Source of the DNA: Planctomycetota bacterium
Lineage (GTDB): Bacteria; Planctomycetota; Planctomycetia; Pirellulales; UBA1268
Assembly (NCBI GenBank): GCA_016872555.1
Contig: VGZO01000005.1
Span: 1 to 64,000 of the forward strand
DNA length: 64,000 nt
Direction of reading: 5' to 3'
Shown here: piece by piece, positions 34,740 to 43,847 of the stretch
Layout: each line of letters starts with the position of its first letter
Position numbering within the stretch: position 1 is the first letter of the stretch
The notes under the pieces: model-generated
The model's database searches: none
Seen by the model: only the letters and a program-made list of their open reading frames with translations
What the model was told of the DNA's origin: nothing
Made by a program: the position numbers and the translations under genes

Positions 34740-35164
34740 GCTGCAAAGGGACGCGCGGTCCCCGGGCCGGTTGAGCGCGCAAACCCCGGCGTTGGCCATG
34801 TCCCGCGGCGCCTGGCCGGCCGCCGACTTCGGGCTGGGAGGGCATTCCGCGCACTCCGCCGGAATCGCCCCCGTTCTCCAGCCGACACCCCCATCGGAGT
34901 CGTGCCGGTGGCTCCTCCGGGAATCGTCGATCCGCGCCTTGTCCCGCGCCCGGCGCTGCTCTACAAGTCGGATCGGCGGCTGCTTCGGCGGCCTCCCGCT
35001 GCGCGTAGACGAGGTCGCCCAAGCCTCGCCTACGCGCTCGTTTTCTGCAGGTCTGCCGCTGCCTTCCTCGGGATGGCGGCCGGTGGATTCGGCACGCCCT
35101 GCGGCGCGGAAGGAATCGTCCGCGGGGCGCGGCCGGCGATCGTGGTGGCGCGGAGGACAGGGGC
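34740..35164 (+). other. Non-coding gap before the SH3-domain gene
   Basis: I find no supportable gene in these 425 bases; open frames crossing it in other phases read as Arg/Pro/Ala shadow sequence. It contains the strong hairpin at 35001-35037 and, at the end, GCGGAGGACAGG, the ribosome-binding site of the next gene. No convincing promoter pair was found. Confidence 0.5.
35001..35046 (+). terminator. Intrinsic-type terminator hairpin
   Basis: GCGCGTAGACGAGG (35001-35014) pairs with CCTCGCCTACGCGC (35024-35037) at 13 of 14 positions around a 9-base loop. TCGTTTTCT follows at once. A GC-rich stem plus four T residues is the best intrinsic terminator shape in the window. It sits about 260 bases after the dehydrogenase stop and would end the nfeD-floA transcript. 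Confidence 0.5.
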
Positions 35165-36709
35165 ATGGACGACCCGCAGCACGTCGCCACGCCGCGTGCT
35201 CCGCGACGGCCCGCGGCACACCGCCGGACCCGGGAGTCGTGCCTCGGCGGAGCCCCGATCCCGCGCGGATGGACCGCCGCGCTGCGTGGATGGGCCGCCG
35301 CGCTGCGTGGATGGGCCGCCGCGCTGGTGATCGCCGCCGCAGTCGGCCACCAGACGGCCAACGCCGACGATGGCCCGCCCCCGTTCCCGGCGACGGTCCG
35401 TGTCCTCGCCGACCACACCTACCTCCGGGCCGGTCCCGGTCCCGATTACTATCCGACCGAGCGGCTTGCGCAGGGGGAATCGGTCGAGATCTGGGCGGTC
35501 GACGAAGCGGGATTCTGCGCCGTCCGACCGGTCGCCGGGAGTTTCAGCTGGGTCCGCGCCTCCGATCTTCGCCTCGACGATCGCCCGCTCGGGGCGGTGG
35601 CTCCTCCGGGCAGCGAGGGCGTGGTGATCCACGACGGGGCGCTGGCGCGGATCGGCTCGCAGCTCAACGACCTGCGGCACGTCGCGCAGGTGAGCCTCGA
35701 GGCGGGCGAACGGGTTCGCGTGCTGGGGCGCGTGAGCGTCGCGGCAGGCCGCCATGCCGGCGACTGGGTGAAGATCGCACCGCCGGCGGGGGAGTTTCGG
35801 TTCGCGGCGCGGAGCGATCTGGAGTCACCGCCGGGGATGGAGCCGGCCGCGGTGCCGGCCGCACCGGCCGCCGCGGCGGCGCTGGCGGAGATCCGCTCCG
35901 CCAGGGCGGCGACCGAGGCCGTCGCCGCGCAGTTCCGCGAACCACTCTCCGCCGCTCCGGTAGCCGACCCGCCGGCACCGCTCGGCGGGATGGCCGAGGC
36001 CCGGCGCCTGCTCACCGGCTGGCTGCCGCGGGGCAGCACCGTCATCGACGGCACCGCGCCCCGTGCCGTCAGCTCTCCCGAGGCCGTCGCGACGGCCGAC
36101 GACTTGGCGGACATCGACCTGGCCCTTTCGCTGGCGGTGGCCGGACCGACGGAGTCGTGGAACCTGCCGGCCGTGCGCGAGCGCCTCCGCCTGGCGGCCG
36201 CCCGGTCGACGCAGCCGGCCGATCGCCTCCGCATCGAGGCGATCGACGCCCGCCTGTCGCGATTCGAGGCGATCGCCTCCCGCCAGCGCTCGCTGGCCGA
36301 GGCCCCCGCGGCTGCCGCCGCGCCGGTGCGGATCGGGGGCATGTGGTCGAGTCTGTCGGCGCTCGGTTCGCGCCCGATCCGCCCCGGTGTCCTCCCCGGT
36401 GGCGTGCCGGCCGACGGCCAGCCCACCTGGACGCCGAATGACGTCGTCGAATCGAGCGGTCGGCTGGCGACGGTCGTCTCGCGGCGCCCCGACGCACCGC
36501 GGTTCGCGATCGTCGACGCCAACAACGCCGTCCTGTCGTTCGTCACGCCGCAGCCCGGCGTCAGCCTCGCGCCGCTCGTCGGCCAGCAGGTGACCGTTCG
36601 CGGGCCGCGCGGCTTCATGCCCGAGTACAAGCGCCCCTACGTGGTCGCCACCGAGGCCCGCCCCCGGCTCGCCGCCGCGCCGCTCGAGGACGGCGCGACC
36701 CGACGCTGA
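35165..36709 (+). CDS. Secreted bacterial SH3-domain protein
   Basis: A 514-residue protein. ATG at 35165 follows GCGGAGGAC. A long Arg-rich N-region leads to an unusual hydrophobic core built of a 7-residue repeat (WTAALRG, WAAALRG, WAAALVI), then a signal end at AANADD. An SH3b domain follows (TVRVLADHTYLRAGPGPDYYPTERLAQGESVEIW..DEAGFCAVRPVAGSFSWVRASDL, about 73-140) and a second SH3-like stretch (about 150-220). The helical remainder ends in an OB-like fold (SGRLATVVSRRPDAPRFAIVDANNAVLSFVTPQPG..LVGQQVTVRGPRGFMPEYKRPYVVATEA). SH3b domains usually bind peptides or cell-wall polymers; a periplasmic envelope role is likely. The stop codon lies in a shared hairpin with the convergent gene. Confidence 0.82.
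   Translation: MDDPQHVATPRAPRRPAAHRRTRESCLGGAPIPRGWTAALRGWAAALRGWAAALVIAAAVGHQTANADDGPPPFPATVRVLADHTYLRAGPGPDYYPTERLAQGESVEIWAVDEAGFCAVRPVAGSFSWVRASDLRLDDRPLGAVAPPGSEGVVIHDGALARIGSQLNDLRHVAQVSLEAGERVRVLGRVSVAAGRHAGDWVKIAPPAGEFRFAARSDLESPPGMEPAAVPAAPAAAAALAEIRSARAATEAVAAQFREPLSAAPVADPPAPLGGMAEARRLLTGWLPRGSTVIDGTAPRAVSSPEAVATADDLADIDLALSLAVAGPTESWNLPAVRERLRLAAARSTQPADRLRIEAIDARLSRFEAIASRQRSLAEAPAAAAAPVRIGGMWSSLSALGSRPIRPGVLPGGVPADGQPTWTPNDVVESSGRLATVVSRRPDAPRFAIVDANNAVLSFVTPQPGVSLAPLVGQQVTVRGPRGFMPEYKRPYVVATEARPRLAAAPLEDGATRR
35267..35329 (+). repeat. 21-bp tandem repeat, three copies, in the signal peptide
   Basis: Units 35267-35287, 35288-35308 and 35309-35329 share GGATGG(A/G)CCGCCGCGCTG with a CGT or GTG end. 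They are in frame and encode successive WxAALRG heptads forming the hydrophobic core of the signal peptide. Loss or gain of a unit changes its length by 7 residues without a frameshift. Confidence 0.85.
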
Positions 36710-36725
36710 CGGCTCCCGTCAGCGT
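36703..36725. terminator. Bidirectional hairpin shared by two convergent stop codons
   Basis: ACGCTGAC (36703-36710), a 7-base loop GGCTCCC, GTCAGCGT (36718-36725): a perfect 8-bp stem. The plus-strand gene's TGA (36707-36709) lies in the left arm and the minus-strand gene's TGA (complement of 36719-36721) in the right arm. The same stem with a 7-base loop recurs at 47463-47510. Confidence 0.55.
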
Positions 36726-37639
36726 TGCGCGGGTGCGGGCTTCCACCGTGCCGCCAGCCGCGTCGCCGCGGACTCGTGGTCGTCCCCGGCACCGCCGGCA
36801 CCGGCCGCGGCCGCCGCCCGGCGGGCGATCCGCGCCAGCGAGCGACGGTCCTCGTCCGGTGTCCGTGGGAGACGGCTGGCGAGACGCTCGACGCCCGCGG
36901 GATTGTCGATGGCGGTCGTCGACAGCGTCTCCATGAACAAGCCGATCTCGCGGAGATTCGCCGCGGCGCAGCGGACGACGAGCGGCTGCAGCGTCCGGGT
37001 CACCAATTCCAGTCCGATCCCGTCCATGTCGACGAACGCATCGACGACGAGGCGGTGGCGGTGCCCCAGGGCCGTCGTGCCGACCGGTCCGTGACGGACG
37101 ACGATCACGCACGACCCCGTCAAGGGTCGGGGGGCGAGCGAGCCGGTGTAGCGACCGCGGCCATGGAACACCAGCAGTCCGCCGTTGCCGTCGCGCCGGG
37201 CATGGAGGAGGCGGATGACGCCGACTGTGCCGTAGCCGTCGGCCAGATGCCACTGTCCGGGGCCGGTCGGGTCGAGGGAGAGTTGGCTGATCCCCAGAGC
37301 ACGCCAGATGTCGACGACCACCTCGGGCTTGTCGAGCGCGAAGTGGAGCAGTGCCGTGTCGCAGTCGATGTCGAGCGCGGGCAGGCGACGGTAGAGGGTG
37401 CTGTTGCGGACGCAGTCTTCGACGGCGTTCCGCTGTGCGGCCGGCAGCCGCTCGAGGGGCAGCTGGCGGAGGACATCCGCGCGCGCCTGACGCGACGAAC
37501 CGCCGCCGTCGGGCAGGAGTCGCTTCGCATCCTCGCCGGGAGCCGCCGCCGCCACGCCGGCGACGCAGGCCACCGCGATCACCCAGCCGCGCACGATCAC
37601 CGCGCTTGCCCCCCGATCCACCGTCGTGCCCCCCGGCAT
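36719..37639 (-). CDS. Secreted planctomycete hypothetical protein
   Basis: A 306-residue protein from ATG at 37639. A hydrophobic signal (VRGWVIAVACVAGVAAAAPG) is followed by VEDCVRNSTLYRRLPALDIDCDTALLHFALDKPEVVVDIWRALGISQLSLDPTGPGQWHLADGYGT-type sequence. The helical C-terminal half (LRLVVDAFVDMDGIGLELVTRTLQPLV..NLREIGLFMETLS) leads to an Ala/Gly-rich tail. I know similar proteins only as planctomycete hypotheticals; the last part resembles a lipid- or ligand-binding helix-grip pattern, but no function can be assigned. Its 3' end faces the SH3-domain gene across 9 bases. Confidence 0.75.
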   Translation of the reverse strand: MPGGTTVDRGASAVIVRGWVIAVACVAGVAAAAPGEDAKRLLPDGGGSSRQARADVLRQLPLERLPAAQRNAVEDCVRNSTLYRRLPALDIDCDTALLHFALDKPEVVVDIWRALGISQLSLDPTGPGQWHLADGYGTVGVIRLLHARRDGNGGLLVFHGRGRYTGSLAPRPLTGSCVIVVRHGPVGTTALGHRHRLVVDAFVDMDGIGLELVTRTLQPLVVRCAAANLREIGLFMETLSTTAIDNPAGVERLASRLPRTPDEDRRSLARIARRAAAAAGAGGAGDDHESAATRLAARWKPAPAQR

Positions 37640-37786
37640 GCCGCGTTACGGACCGATCGATTCGATGACGACGCCGACCGCCATGCTTTTCGGCTCGCCG
37701 CCGCCGCGAGAACCACTCAATCCGCAGGGGTCCACGGAGCGGCTTGCCCAGGTCCCCTGGCTCGCCCCGGGGACACGAAAGTGGGT

Positions 37787-37815
37787 TTGGCCCGGCCCCG
37801 CAGGTTCCATATCAT
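37787..37815 (+). promoter_or_regulatory. Candidate promoter of the RND transporter gene
   Basis: TTGGCC (37787-37792; 4 of 6), a 17-base spacer, TATCAT (37810-37815; 5 of 6). The predicted start near 37822 leaves a leader of about 40 bases before ATG 37863. Confidence 0.45.
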
Positions 37816-37862
37816 CCCGCCCCCTCGTCCGTAGCCCGGACGAAGGGTTCGCGGGAGCGCGC

Positions 37863-40589
37863 ATGACGTCCGATCGCTTCGCCACCGTCCGGCCCACGGG
37901 CCTCCTCGGCCGCGGGTTCGTCGCCTGGACCAAACTCTGCCTCCGCGCCGGGGGCATCGTCGTCCTCGCCGCCGTGGTCCTCGCCGTCGCCGCCGGTGCG
38001 TGGACGGCACGGTCGCTGGGCTACAAGGTCAACCGCACCGACCTGCTCGACCCCCACAGCGACTACGCGCGCCTGTGGACCGACTACGTCACCGAGTTCG
38101 GCGACCACGAGGATGCCGTCGTGGTCGTCGAGGGGCCGAACCGCGCCACCGTGATCCGTGTGCTCGAGGAGGTGTCGGCGGAGGTCTCGCGCGACGGTGC
38201 GCTGTTCGGTGAGGTCCTCCACGAGGTCGATCTGTCGCGGATCCGCTCCAAGGGACTGCACTACCTTCCGGTCACCGATCTCGAGGCGATCGACCGGTTC
38301 CTCGAGCACGCCGCGCCGCTCCTCGACGGTGGTTGGGCACAGCTCCGCGTCGGCACGATGGTCGGCGGCCTCACCGCGCAGCTCGCGGTGCCCGCCGACG
38401 CGGCGGCCGGTGGCGAACCGCCGGCCAAGGCGCTGGAACGCTACGTCGAATGCCTGCTCGACAGCCTGGAGACCGGAACGGCCGGTGCCGACGGCCGCCG
38501 CGACCAGGCCCCCTCGCCCTGGCCCGGGATGCCCGCCTCGCTGTCGACCCTCCACGACCTCGCCAGCCAGCACCTCCTCGCCAAGGACGGGCGGCTCGGG
38601 TTCGTGCTCCTCCGTCTGGCGCGTCAGGCGGGGGGCTTCGCCGGAGCCTCGGCGGCGACCGACGAGCTGCGCCGCCTCGTGTGCCTCGTCGCCTCGCGCC
38701 ATCCCGACTGCAGCGTCGGCCTCACCGGCCTGCCGGTGATGGAGGACGACGAGATGCGCTCCAGCCAGTCGTCGATGCTGTGGGCGAGCGTCCTGTCGAT
38801 GGCGGCGGTGATCGTCGTGATCGTCGCCGGGTTCGGCGGCGTGCGCCACGCGCTGCTGGCCAACGGCGTCCTGTGCATCGGCATGGCCTGGGCGTTCGCC
38901 TGGGCGACTGCCGCCGTCGGCCATCTCAACATCCTCAGCGTCACCTTCACCGTGACGCTGATCGGCGTCGGGATCGATTACGGCACCTACTACGTCGCCC
39001 GGTATCTCGAGGCGCGCCGCCAGGGACTCGGCTGCGAGGACGCGCTGCTCGAGACCGGTGCCGCGGTCGGCCCCGGGATCCTCACCGGGGCGGTGACGAC
39101 CGCGGTGGCGTTCTTCTCGGCGGCGCTGACGAGCTTCGTCGGCGTGGCGGAGCTCGGCCTGATCGCCGGCGGCGGGATCCTCCTCTGTGCGGCCGCGGAA
39201 CTGCTCGTCCTCCCCGCGGCGATCGCGCTGGTGGACCGCGGCCCGCTGGGGAGGTCGATCCCCGAGCCGGTGCCCGTGCAGACCTGGATCGCGCCGCTGC
39301 TGCGCCAGCCGCGGTTCGTCGCCCTGGCCATGATGGCCGGCACGCTGGCGGTGGCCTCGGGGCTCCACGACCTCGACTACGACCACAACCTGCTCAACAT
39401 GCAGCCCGAGGGGCTGGAGAGCGTGGCGGTCGAGAAGAAACTCCTCGACGAGAGCGACCAGAGCGTGTGGTACGCCCTGTCGATGGCCGACTCGCGCGAG
39501 GAACTGCTCGCGCGCAAGGCCCGGCTGCTGGCCCTGCCGAGCGTCGAGCGCGTCGACGAGATCGCCTCGCTGCTTCCCGGCGACGAGGAGCAGAAGCGCC
39601 CGCTCATCGAGCGGATCCGGCAGCGGTTGGCGACGCTGCCGGAGCGGCCCCCGGAGATCCCCGTCGATCGCGTCGACCAGCTCGGCGAGACGCTCGCCTG
39701 GGCCCAGGGGGAGGCGGCCCGGCTGCCGGGCGCGCTGCGCTCCGCCTGGTATCTGGAGCGGACGCGCGACACGCTGCGGCGGATGGGGCCGACCGAGTGC
39801 TACCACGCATTGGCGTCGTTCCAGCAGCGGTCGGCCGGGGATCTCGTCAGCCGCCTCCACGCCCTGGCCGCCGTCGCCGATCCGGCGCCGCCGTCGCTCG
39901 ACGACCTTCCCGAGAACCTCGTCCATCGCTTCGTGGGGTCGACCGGACGGCACCTCCTCAAGATCTACGGCCGTGGCGACATCTGGAACTTCCACGCCCT
40001 CGAGCGCTTCGTGCATGACGTCCGCGGCGTCGATTCCCGGGCCACCGGCCATCCCGTCCAGGCCTACGAGGCGTCGCTGGAGATGAAGCGGAGCTACGAG
40101 CAGGCGGCGCTGTCGGCACTGGTCGTGATCCTCGCCGTCCTGTGGCTCGACTTCCGCCACCTTGGCCATTCACTCCTGGCGGCGCTGCCGCTGGCCCTGG
40201 GAATGCTGCAGACGCTCGGGTTGATGGGCCTGGTGGGGATCGACCTCAACCCCGCCAACGTGATCGGCATCCCGCTGATCCTCGGGATCGCCGTCGATTA
40301 CGGCGTCCACATCGTCCACGACGCCCGGGAACGCCCCGGCCCCTACATGATCAGCGCCTCGACCGCCAACGCCGTGCTCGTCGATGCCCTGACGACGATC
40401 CTCGGGTTCGGCGCGTTGATGGTCGCCAGCCACCGCGGGCTCGAGAGCCTCGGTCGACTGCTCACGCTCGGTGTCACGGCGTGCACGGTGACGTCGCTCG
40501 TCCTGCTCCCGGCGATCTTCGTGCTCCTCCGTGGCCGCGCCCCGGCGCCCGCGGCCGCCGCCGGACAGCCGGCCGAATCCACCGCGTGA
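37863..40589 (+). CDS. RND/MMPL-family transporter, HpnN-like
   Basis: A 908-residue protein; ATG at 37863 follows GGGAG and starts just before the first transmembrane helix (AGGIVVLAAVVLAVAAGAW). The layout is two repeats of one helix, a large periplasmic loop and five clustered helices. The paired-acid motifs are GIDYGTYYVARYLE in the first bundle and GIAVDYGVHIVHDARE in the second, as in hopanoid exporter HpnN and other MMPL proteins. The first periplasmic domain has KVNRTDLLDPHSDYARLW and the second DYDHNLLNMQPEGLESVAVEKKLL, both typical of HpnN-like exporters. It probably moves a lipid or hydrophobic compound across the envelope by proton motive force. No hopanoid synthesis genes are nearby, so the substrate is unproven. 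Confidence 0.88.
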   Translation: MTSDRFATVRPTGLLGRGFVAWTKLCLRAGGIVVLAAVVLAVAAGAWTARSLGYKVNRTDLLDPHSDYARLWTDYVTEFGDHEDAVVVVEGPNRATVIRVLEEVSAEVSRDGALFGEVLHEVDLSRIRSKGLHYLPVTDLEAIDRFLEHAAPLLDGGWAQLRVGTMVGGLTAQLAVPADAAAGGEPPAKALERYVECLLDSLETGTAGADGRRDQAPSPWPGMPASLSTLHDLASQHLLAKDGRLGFVLLRLARQAGGFAGASAATDELRRLVCLVASRHPDCSVGLTGLPVMEDDEMRSSQSSMLWASVLSMAAVIVVIVAGFGGVRHALLANGVLCIGMAWAFAWATAAVGHLNILSVTFTVTLIGVGIDYGTYYVARYLEARRQGLGCEDALLETGAAVGPGILTGAVTTAVAFFSAALTSFVGVAELGLIAGGGILLCAAAELLVLPAAIALVDRGPLGRSIPEPVPVQTWIAPLLRQPRFVALAMMAGTLAVASGLHDLDYDHNLLNMQPEGLESVAVEKKLLDESDQSVWYALSMADSREELLARKARLLALPSVERVDEIASLLPGDEEQKRPLIERIRQRLATLPERPPEIPVDRVDQLGETLAWAQGEAARLPGALRSAWYLERTRDTLRRMGPTECYHALASFQQRSAGDLVSRLHALAAVADPAPPSLDDLPENLVHRFVGSTGRHLLKIYGRGDIWNFHALERFVHDVRGVDSRATGHPVQAYEASLEMKRSYEQAALSALVVILAVLWLDFRHLGHSLLAALPLALGMLQTLGLMGLVGIDLNPANVIGIPLILGIAVDYGVHIVHDARERPGPYMISASTANAVLVDALTTILGFGALMVASHRGLESLGRLLTLGVTACTVTSLVLLPAIFVLLRGRAPAPAAAAGQPAESTA

Positions 40590-40694
40590 GGCGGTCGCCT
40601 TCGGCCCCCCGGCCCGGCGCCAAGTCTGCCTTGTGCCGTCGTCCGCCGGCGCGGTAGCTACCCGCCGGATCCTCGCCCTGCCCGCGGAGCAACC

Positions 40695-41477
40695 ATGAAC
40701 CTTCGCCCATCGTTTCTCCGCCGCCCCGCCGGTCGCGGCGTGTGTGTCGTGGCCTGCCTCGCCGGCGGGATCGTACAGTGCCTCGCCGGAGCGGCGGCGG
40801 AACCCGCCACCCGCCCGGTGGCGGTGAGCCTCGAGGATCAGTTCCGCAATCCGCGCGACACAGCCCGGTTGGTCGGCGATGTCGTCGTGTTGGTGTATGC
40901 CGAGCGCAACGGGGCCGAGGCCAGCCACGATCTCGGCCGTCGGCTCCACGTCCACTTCCACCCCACCGCGGCCACGGTCGAGGGGCCGGAGTGGGGGCGG
41001 CAGCCGGTCGTCGCGCCGCAAGGGTGGCCCGCCGATCGCCGTCCCCCGGACGTCCACGCCGTGGCGGTCGCCTGCCTTCCGGAGATCCCGCGGGCGTTGC
41101 ACCCGGTGGTCCGGGCGCAGGTCCGCAAGGAATCGCCGTACGTGCCGGTGTGGCTCGACTTCACCGGCGTGATGCCGCGACAGTTCGGCCTCGAGGACGG
41201 CGTGCCCAACGTCCTGCTCGTCGACACCCGCGGCCACGCGCAGGGGGTCGTCCGCGGCCAGGTCGACGAGCTGCGCTATCGGGAGCTGGTGACGGCGATC
41301 GATCGCCTCCGGGTCGCGGCCCTCGCCCAGCCGGCGCTGGCGACGGCGGGGAGCCAGCCCGGCGGCGTACAGCCGGCATCGGGCACCGTGCCCGGCCGCG
41401 GCGGGGTCGTGCCGGCGGGTGGACCACCGGCGGTGGCCGCGCCGGCCGCTGTCCTCAGGAGCGGTGGCGCTCCCTGA
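40695..41477 (+). CDS. Secreted thioredoxin-fold protein without redox cysteines
   Basis: A 260-residue protein; ATG at 40695 follows GCGGAG. The signal peptide (GVCVVACLAGGIVQCLAGAAA) leads to VSLEDQFRNPRDTARLVGDVVVLVYAERNGAEAS, the start of a YtfJ/redoxin-like fold. VWLDFTGVMPRQFGLEDGVPNVLLVDTRGHAQGVVRG then gives the cis-Pro strand pair. The mature part has a single Cys and no CxxC, so a disulfide-exchange role is unlikely. A Pro/Gly/Ala-rich tail of about 60 residues closes the protein, and its end overlaps the convergent rhomboid gene by 23 bases. Confidence 0.75.
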   Translation: MNLRPSFLRRPAGRGVCVVACLAGGIVQCLAGAAAEPATRPVAVSLEDQFRNPRDTARLVGDVVVLVYAERNGAEASHDLGRRLHVHFHPTAATVEGPEWGRQPVVAPQGWPADRRPPDVHAVAVACLPEIPRALHPVVRAQVRKESPYVPVWLDFTGVMPRQFGLEDGVPNVLLVDTRGHAQGVVRGQVDELRYRELVTAIDRLRVAALAQPALATAGSQPGGVQPASGTVPGRGGVVPAGGPPAVAAPAAVLRSGGAP

Positions 41478-42324
41478 ACCGCTGGCTCGCCTCGGTGAGC
41501 GTGGCCCGCTCGGCGGGTGTCAGGCTCGCCTCACCCGAACGGCTGATCTTCTCGAGGATCCGGTCGACCGCCTCGCGGAGCTCCTCGTCGGCGCGGTTGC
41601 CGCCGCGCGGGGACGGCGAGGTTTCATCGTCCCGCGACGGCGGTCGGACGACGCGGAGCCGGGGCAGCGACGGCGCCCGGAGCACCTCGCCGAGGTTCCA
41701 CCCGCGCCACGCGTAGCAGAGCCCGAACGCCGCCCCGCCGATGTGGGCGACGTGGGCCACCGAGCCGCGGGCGGCATAGGCGCTATAGGCGTCCCAGCCG
41801 ATGTATAGCAGGCCCAGCGCCCAGGCCGGCATCGGCAGGAACCCGAACAGCAGCAGCTCCATGTTCGGGTAGTGCCAAATGAACAGCGCCATCACCGCCA
41901 TCACCGCGCCGCTGGCCCCGACCATGAACCGTCCGGCGTCCAAGGGCGTGAATACCTGGACGCTCACGACCCAGGCGATCCCGGCGACGACGATCGCGGT
42001 GCAGTAGAAGCGGAAGAACTCGGACCGGCCGATGATGTCTTCGACCTCACGGCCGAAGAACAGGATCGCCAGCATGTTCATCGCCAGATGGAGGATGCTC
42101 CCCGGGTCGTGGGCGAAGCCGTAGGTGAGCAGGTTCAAGAACCGGCTCGGCTGACGCGGCAGATTCCCCGGCAGCGCGAGGTAGCCGTCGAGGTCCACCT
42201 CGTGGAACACGAGGTTGGCGATCCACACTGCCACCGTCACCGCGATCAGCGTGGCGACGGCCGACCACGCCGTGGTCAGACCCGGCGGAAATGATCCCTC
42301 GTAGCGGCGATCGGCGAAGCCCAT
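41455..42324 (-). CDS. Rhomboid-family intramembrane serine protease
   Basis: A 289-residue protein with about six transmembrane helices. The catalytic pair is visible: Ser138 in GASGAVMAVM and His194 in AHVAHIGGAAFG. HLAMNMLAILFFG (79-91) provides the oxyanion-stabilising His79 and Asn83. Rhomboids cleave membrane protein segments. The cytoplasmic C-terminal tail (about 210-289) ends in RADEELREAVDRILEKISRSGEASLTPAERATLTEASQRFRER, a helical rhomboid-tail domain frequent in planctomycetes and other groups. The ATG at 42324 fits the first helix. It is transcribed toward, and overlaps, the thioredoxin-fold gene. Confidence 0.92.
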   Translation of the reverse strand: MGFADRRYEGSFPPGLTTAWSAVATLIAVTVAVWIANLVFHEVDLDGYLALPGNLPRQPSRFLNLLTYGFAHDPGSILHLAMNMLAILFFGREVEDIIGRSEFFRFYCTAIVVAGIAWVVSVQVFTPLDAGRFMVGASGAVMAVMALFIWHYPNMELLLFGFLPMPAWALGLLYIGWDAYSAYAARGSVAHVAHIGGAAFGLCYAWRGWNLGEVLRAPSLPRLRVVRPPSRDDETSPSPRGGNRADEELREAVDRILEKISRSGEASLTPAERATLTEASQRFRERHRS

Positions 42325-42637
42325 CGTGTCCTGACGCCTGCGGGGCGGACGGAAGCCGTGAGGGCATTGATCGGTCAGGTCGTCATCGGCCCGGGGGAGG
42401 CCGTCCGCGACCGCGCGGCCGGTGTGAATCCCCGATTGGCCGAGACGTTACCTCCGCCGCCGCGCACCGTCGCATCGTAGGCGGGGTGGGGGGGGCCTGC
42501 AACCGCCCACGCACGACCCGGTGCGCGGGGGGATGTGCTACATTCTCGCCCGCATCGTGATCCGGGCCGGGGTGTCCCGGCCGGCGGCAGCGCGGCGCTG
42601 ATGCCGCGGCGAATCAGGGCATGGGGAGGCTCCGGGC
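42325..42637. other. Divergent intergenic region, rhomboid / oxidoreductase
   Basis: These 313 bases have no supportable gene. A poor -10-like TACATT (near 42540) has no matching -35. The start-proximal GGGGAGG at about 42621-42627 is the ribosome-binding site of the oxidoreductase. Nothing else stands out. Confidence 0.45.
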
Positions 42638-43834
42638 ATGGCCACCAACGGTCCATTGGGCAGAAAACTCCGGATGGCGCTGGTCGGCGGGGGCCAGGGT
42701 TCGTTCATCGGCCGCGTCCACGTCACCGCTGCGGTGCTCGACAACCGGGCGGCCCTCGTCGCCGGTGCCCTGTCGAGCGATCCGGCCCGTGCCAAGGCGA
42801 GTGCCGCGGATTACGACATCGAGCCGGCCCGCGCCTACGGCTCCTACGAGGAGCTGATCGCCACCGAGAAGGCGCTTCCCGCCGGAAAGCGGATCGACTT
42901 CCTCTCGATCACCACCCCCAACCACATGCACTTCCCGGTCGCCAAGGCCGCGGTCGAGGCCGGCTTCCACGTCGTCTGCGACAAGCCGTTGACGCTCGAT
43001 CTCGCCGAGGCGGAGGCATTGGCGAGCCTGGTGCGGTCGAGCAACGTCGTGTTCGCCGTCTCCCACAACTACACCGGCTACCCGCTGGTGCGCCAGGCCC
43101 GGCAGATGGTCCTCTCCGGCGAGCTCGGCGAGATCCAGGCGATCCGCGCCGAATACATCCAAGGCTGGCTGCGGACGCGGCTCGAGGCCGAGGGGCAGAA
43201 GCAGGCGGCGTGGCGGACCGACCCGGCACGGAGCGGCGCCGCCGGGGCGTTCGGTGACATCGGCACCCACGCCTACAACCTCGGCCGCTACATCACCGGC
43301 CTGCTCCCCGAGAAGATCAGCTGCAACCTCGAGATCTTCGAGCCCCACCGGGCCCTCGACGATTACGGCCACGCGGTGATCCGCTACGCCAACGGCGCCC
43401 TCGGGACGGTGACCGCCTCGCAGATCAGCCACGGGCGGGAGAACGATCTGCGGATCCAGGTCGACGGCACCAAGGCGAGCCTCGAATGGCACCAGGAGGA
43501 GCCCAACAAGCTCCTCGTCCGTCGCAACGGCCACCCGCTGGCGGTGTACACGCGCGATCCCAACGCCCCGTTCACCAACGATGCCGGCAAGGCCGCCTGC
43601 CGGCTGCCGTCGGGGCATCCGGAGGCGTTCTTCGAGGCCTTCGCCAACGTCTACCGCTCGGCGTTCGACGCCATGGCGCTGGCGGCGACCGGCCAGCCGT
43701 TCGAGCGGACCGACACCGTCTATCCCAACATCCACGACGGCGTCGAAGGGATGCAGTTCATCGAGCAGTCGGTGGCCAGCAGCCGGGCCGACGGCGCCTG
43801 GCTGCCGCTGGGCCATCCGCTCGCACGCCGCTGA
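42638..43834 (+). CDS. Gfo/Idh/MocA-family oxidoreductase
   Basis: A 398-residue NAD(P)-dependent sugar or cyclitol dehydrogenase. ATG at 42638 follows GGGGAGG. The N-terminal Rossmann fold has [16 protein letters not shown] (13-28) and [35 protein letters not shown] with the catalytic Lys in CDKP. The C-terminal domain has [16 protein letters not shown] with the active-site Asp and His. A loop [24 protein letters not shown] is typical of the subfamily common in planctomycetes. It is 13 bases before the exonuclease gene, so both may be co-transcribed. Confidence 0.9.
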   Translation: MATNGPLGRKLRMALVGGGQGSFIGRVHVTAAVLDNRAALVAGALSSDPARAKASAADYDIEPARAYGSYEELIATEKALPAGKRIDFLSITTPNHMHFPVAKAAVEAGFHVVCDKPLTLDLAEAEALASLVRSSNVVFAVSHNYTGYPLVRQARQMVLSGELGEIQAIRAEYIQGWLRTRLEAEGQKQAAWRTDPARSGAAGAFGDIGTHAYNLGRYITGLLPEKISCNLEIFEPHRALDDYGHAVIRYANGALGTVTASQISHGRENDLRIQVDGTKASLEWHQEEPNKLLVRRNGHPLAVYTRDPNAPFTNDAGKAACRLPSGHPEAFFEAFANVYRSAFDAMALAATGQPFERTDTVYPNIHDGVEGMQFIEQSVASSRADGAWLPLGHPLARR

Positions 43835-43847
43835 GGGTTCTCTCCCG

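Noticed and set aside
32598-35219. An 873-codon minus-strand frame across floA, the proline-rich gene, the dehydrogenase and the gap
   Set aside because: It crosses four features on the other strand, is Arg/Pro/Gly-rich, and has no signal, domain or start context.
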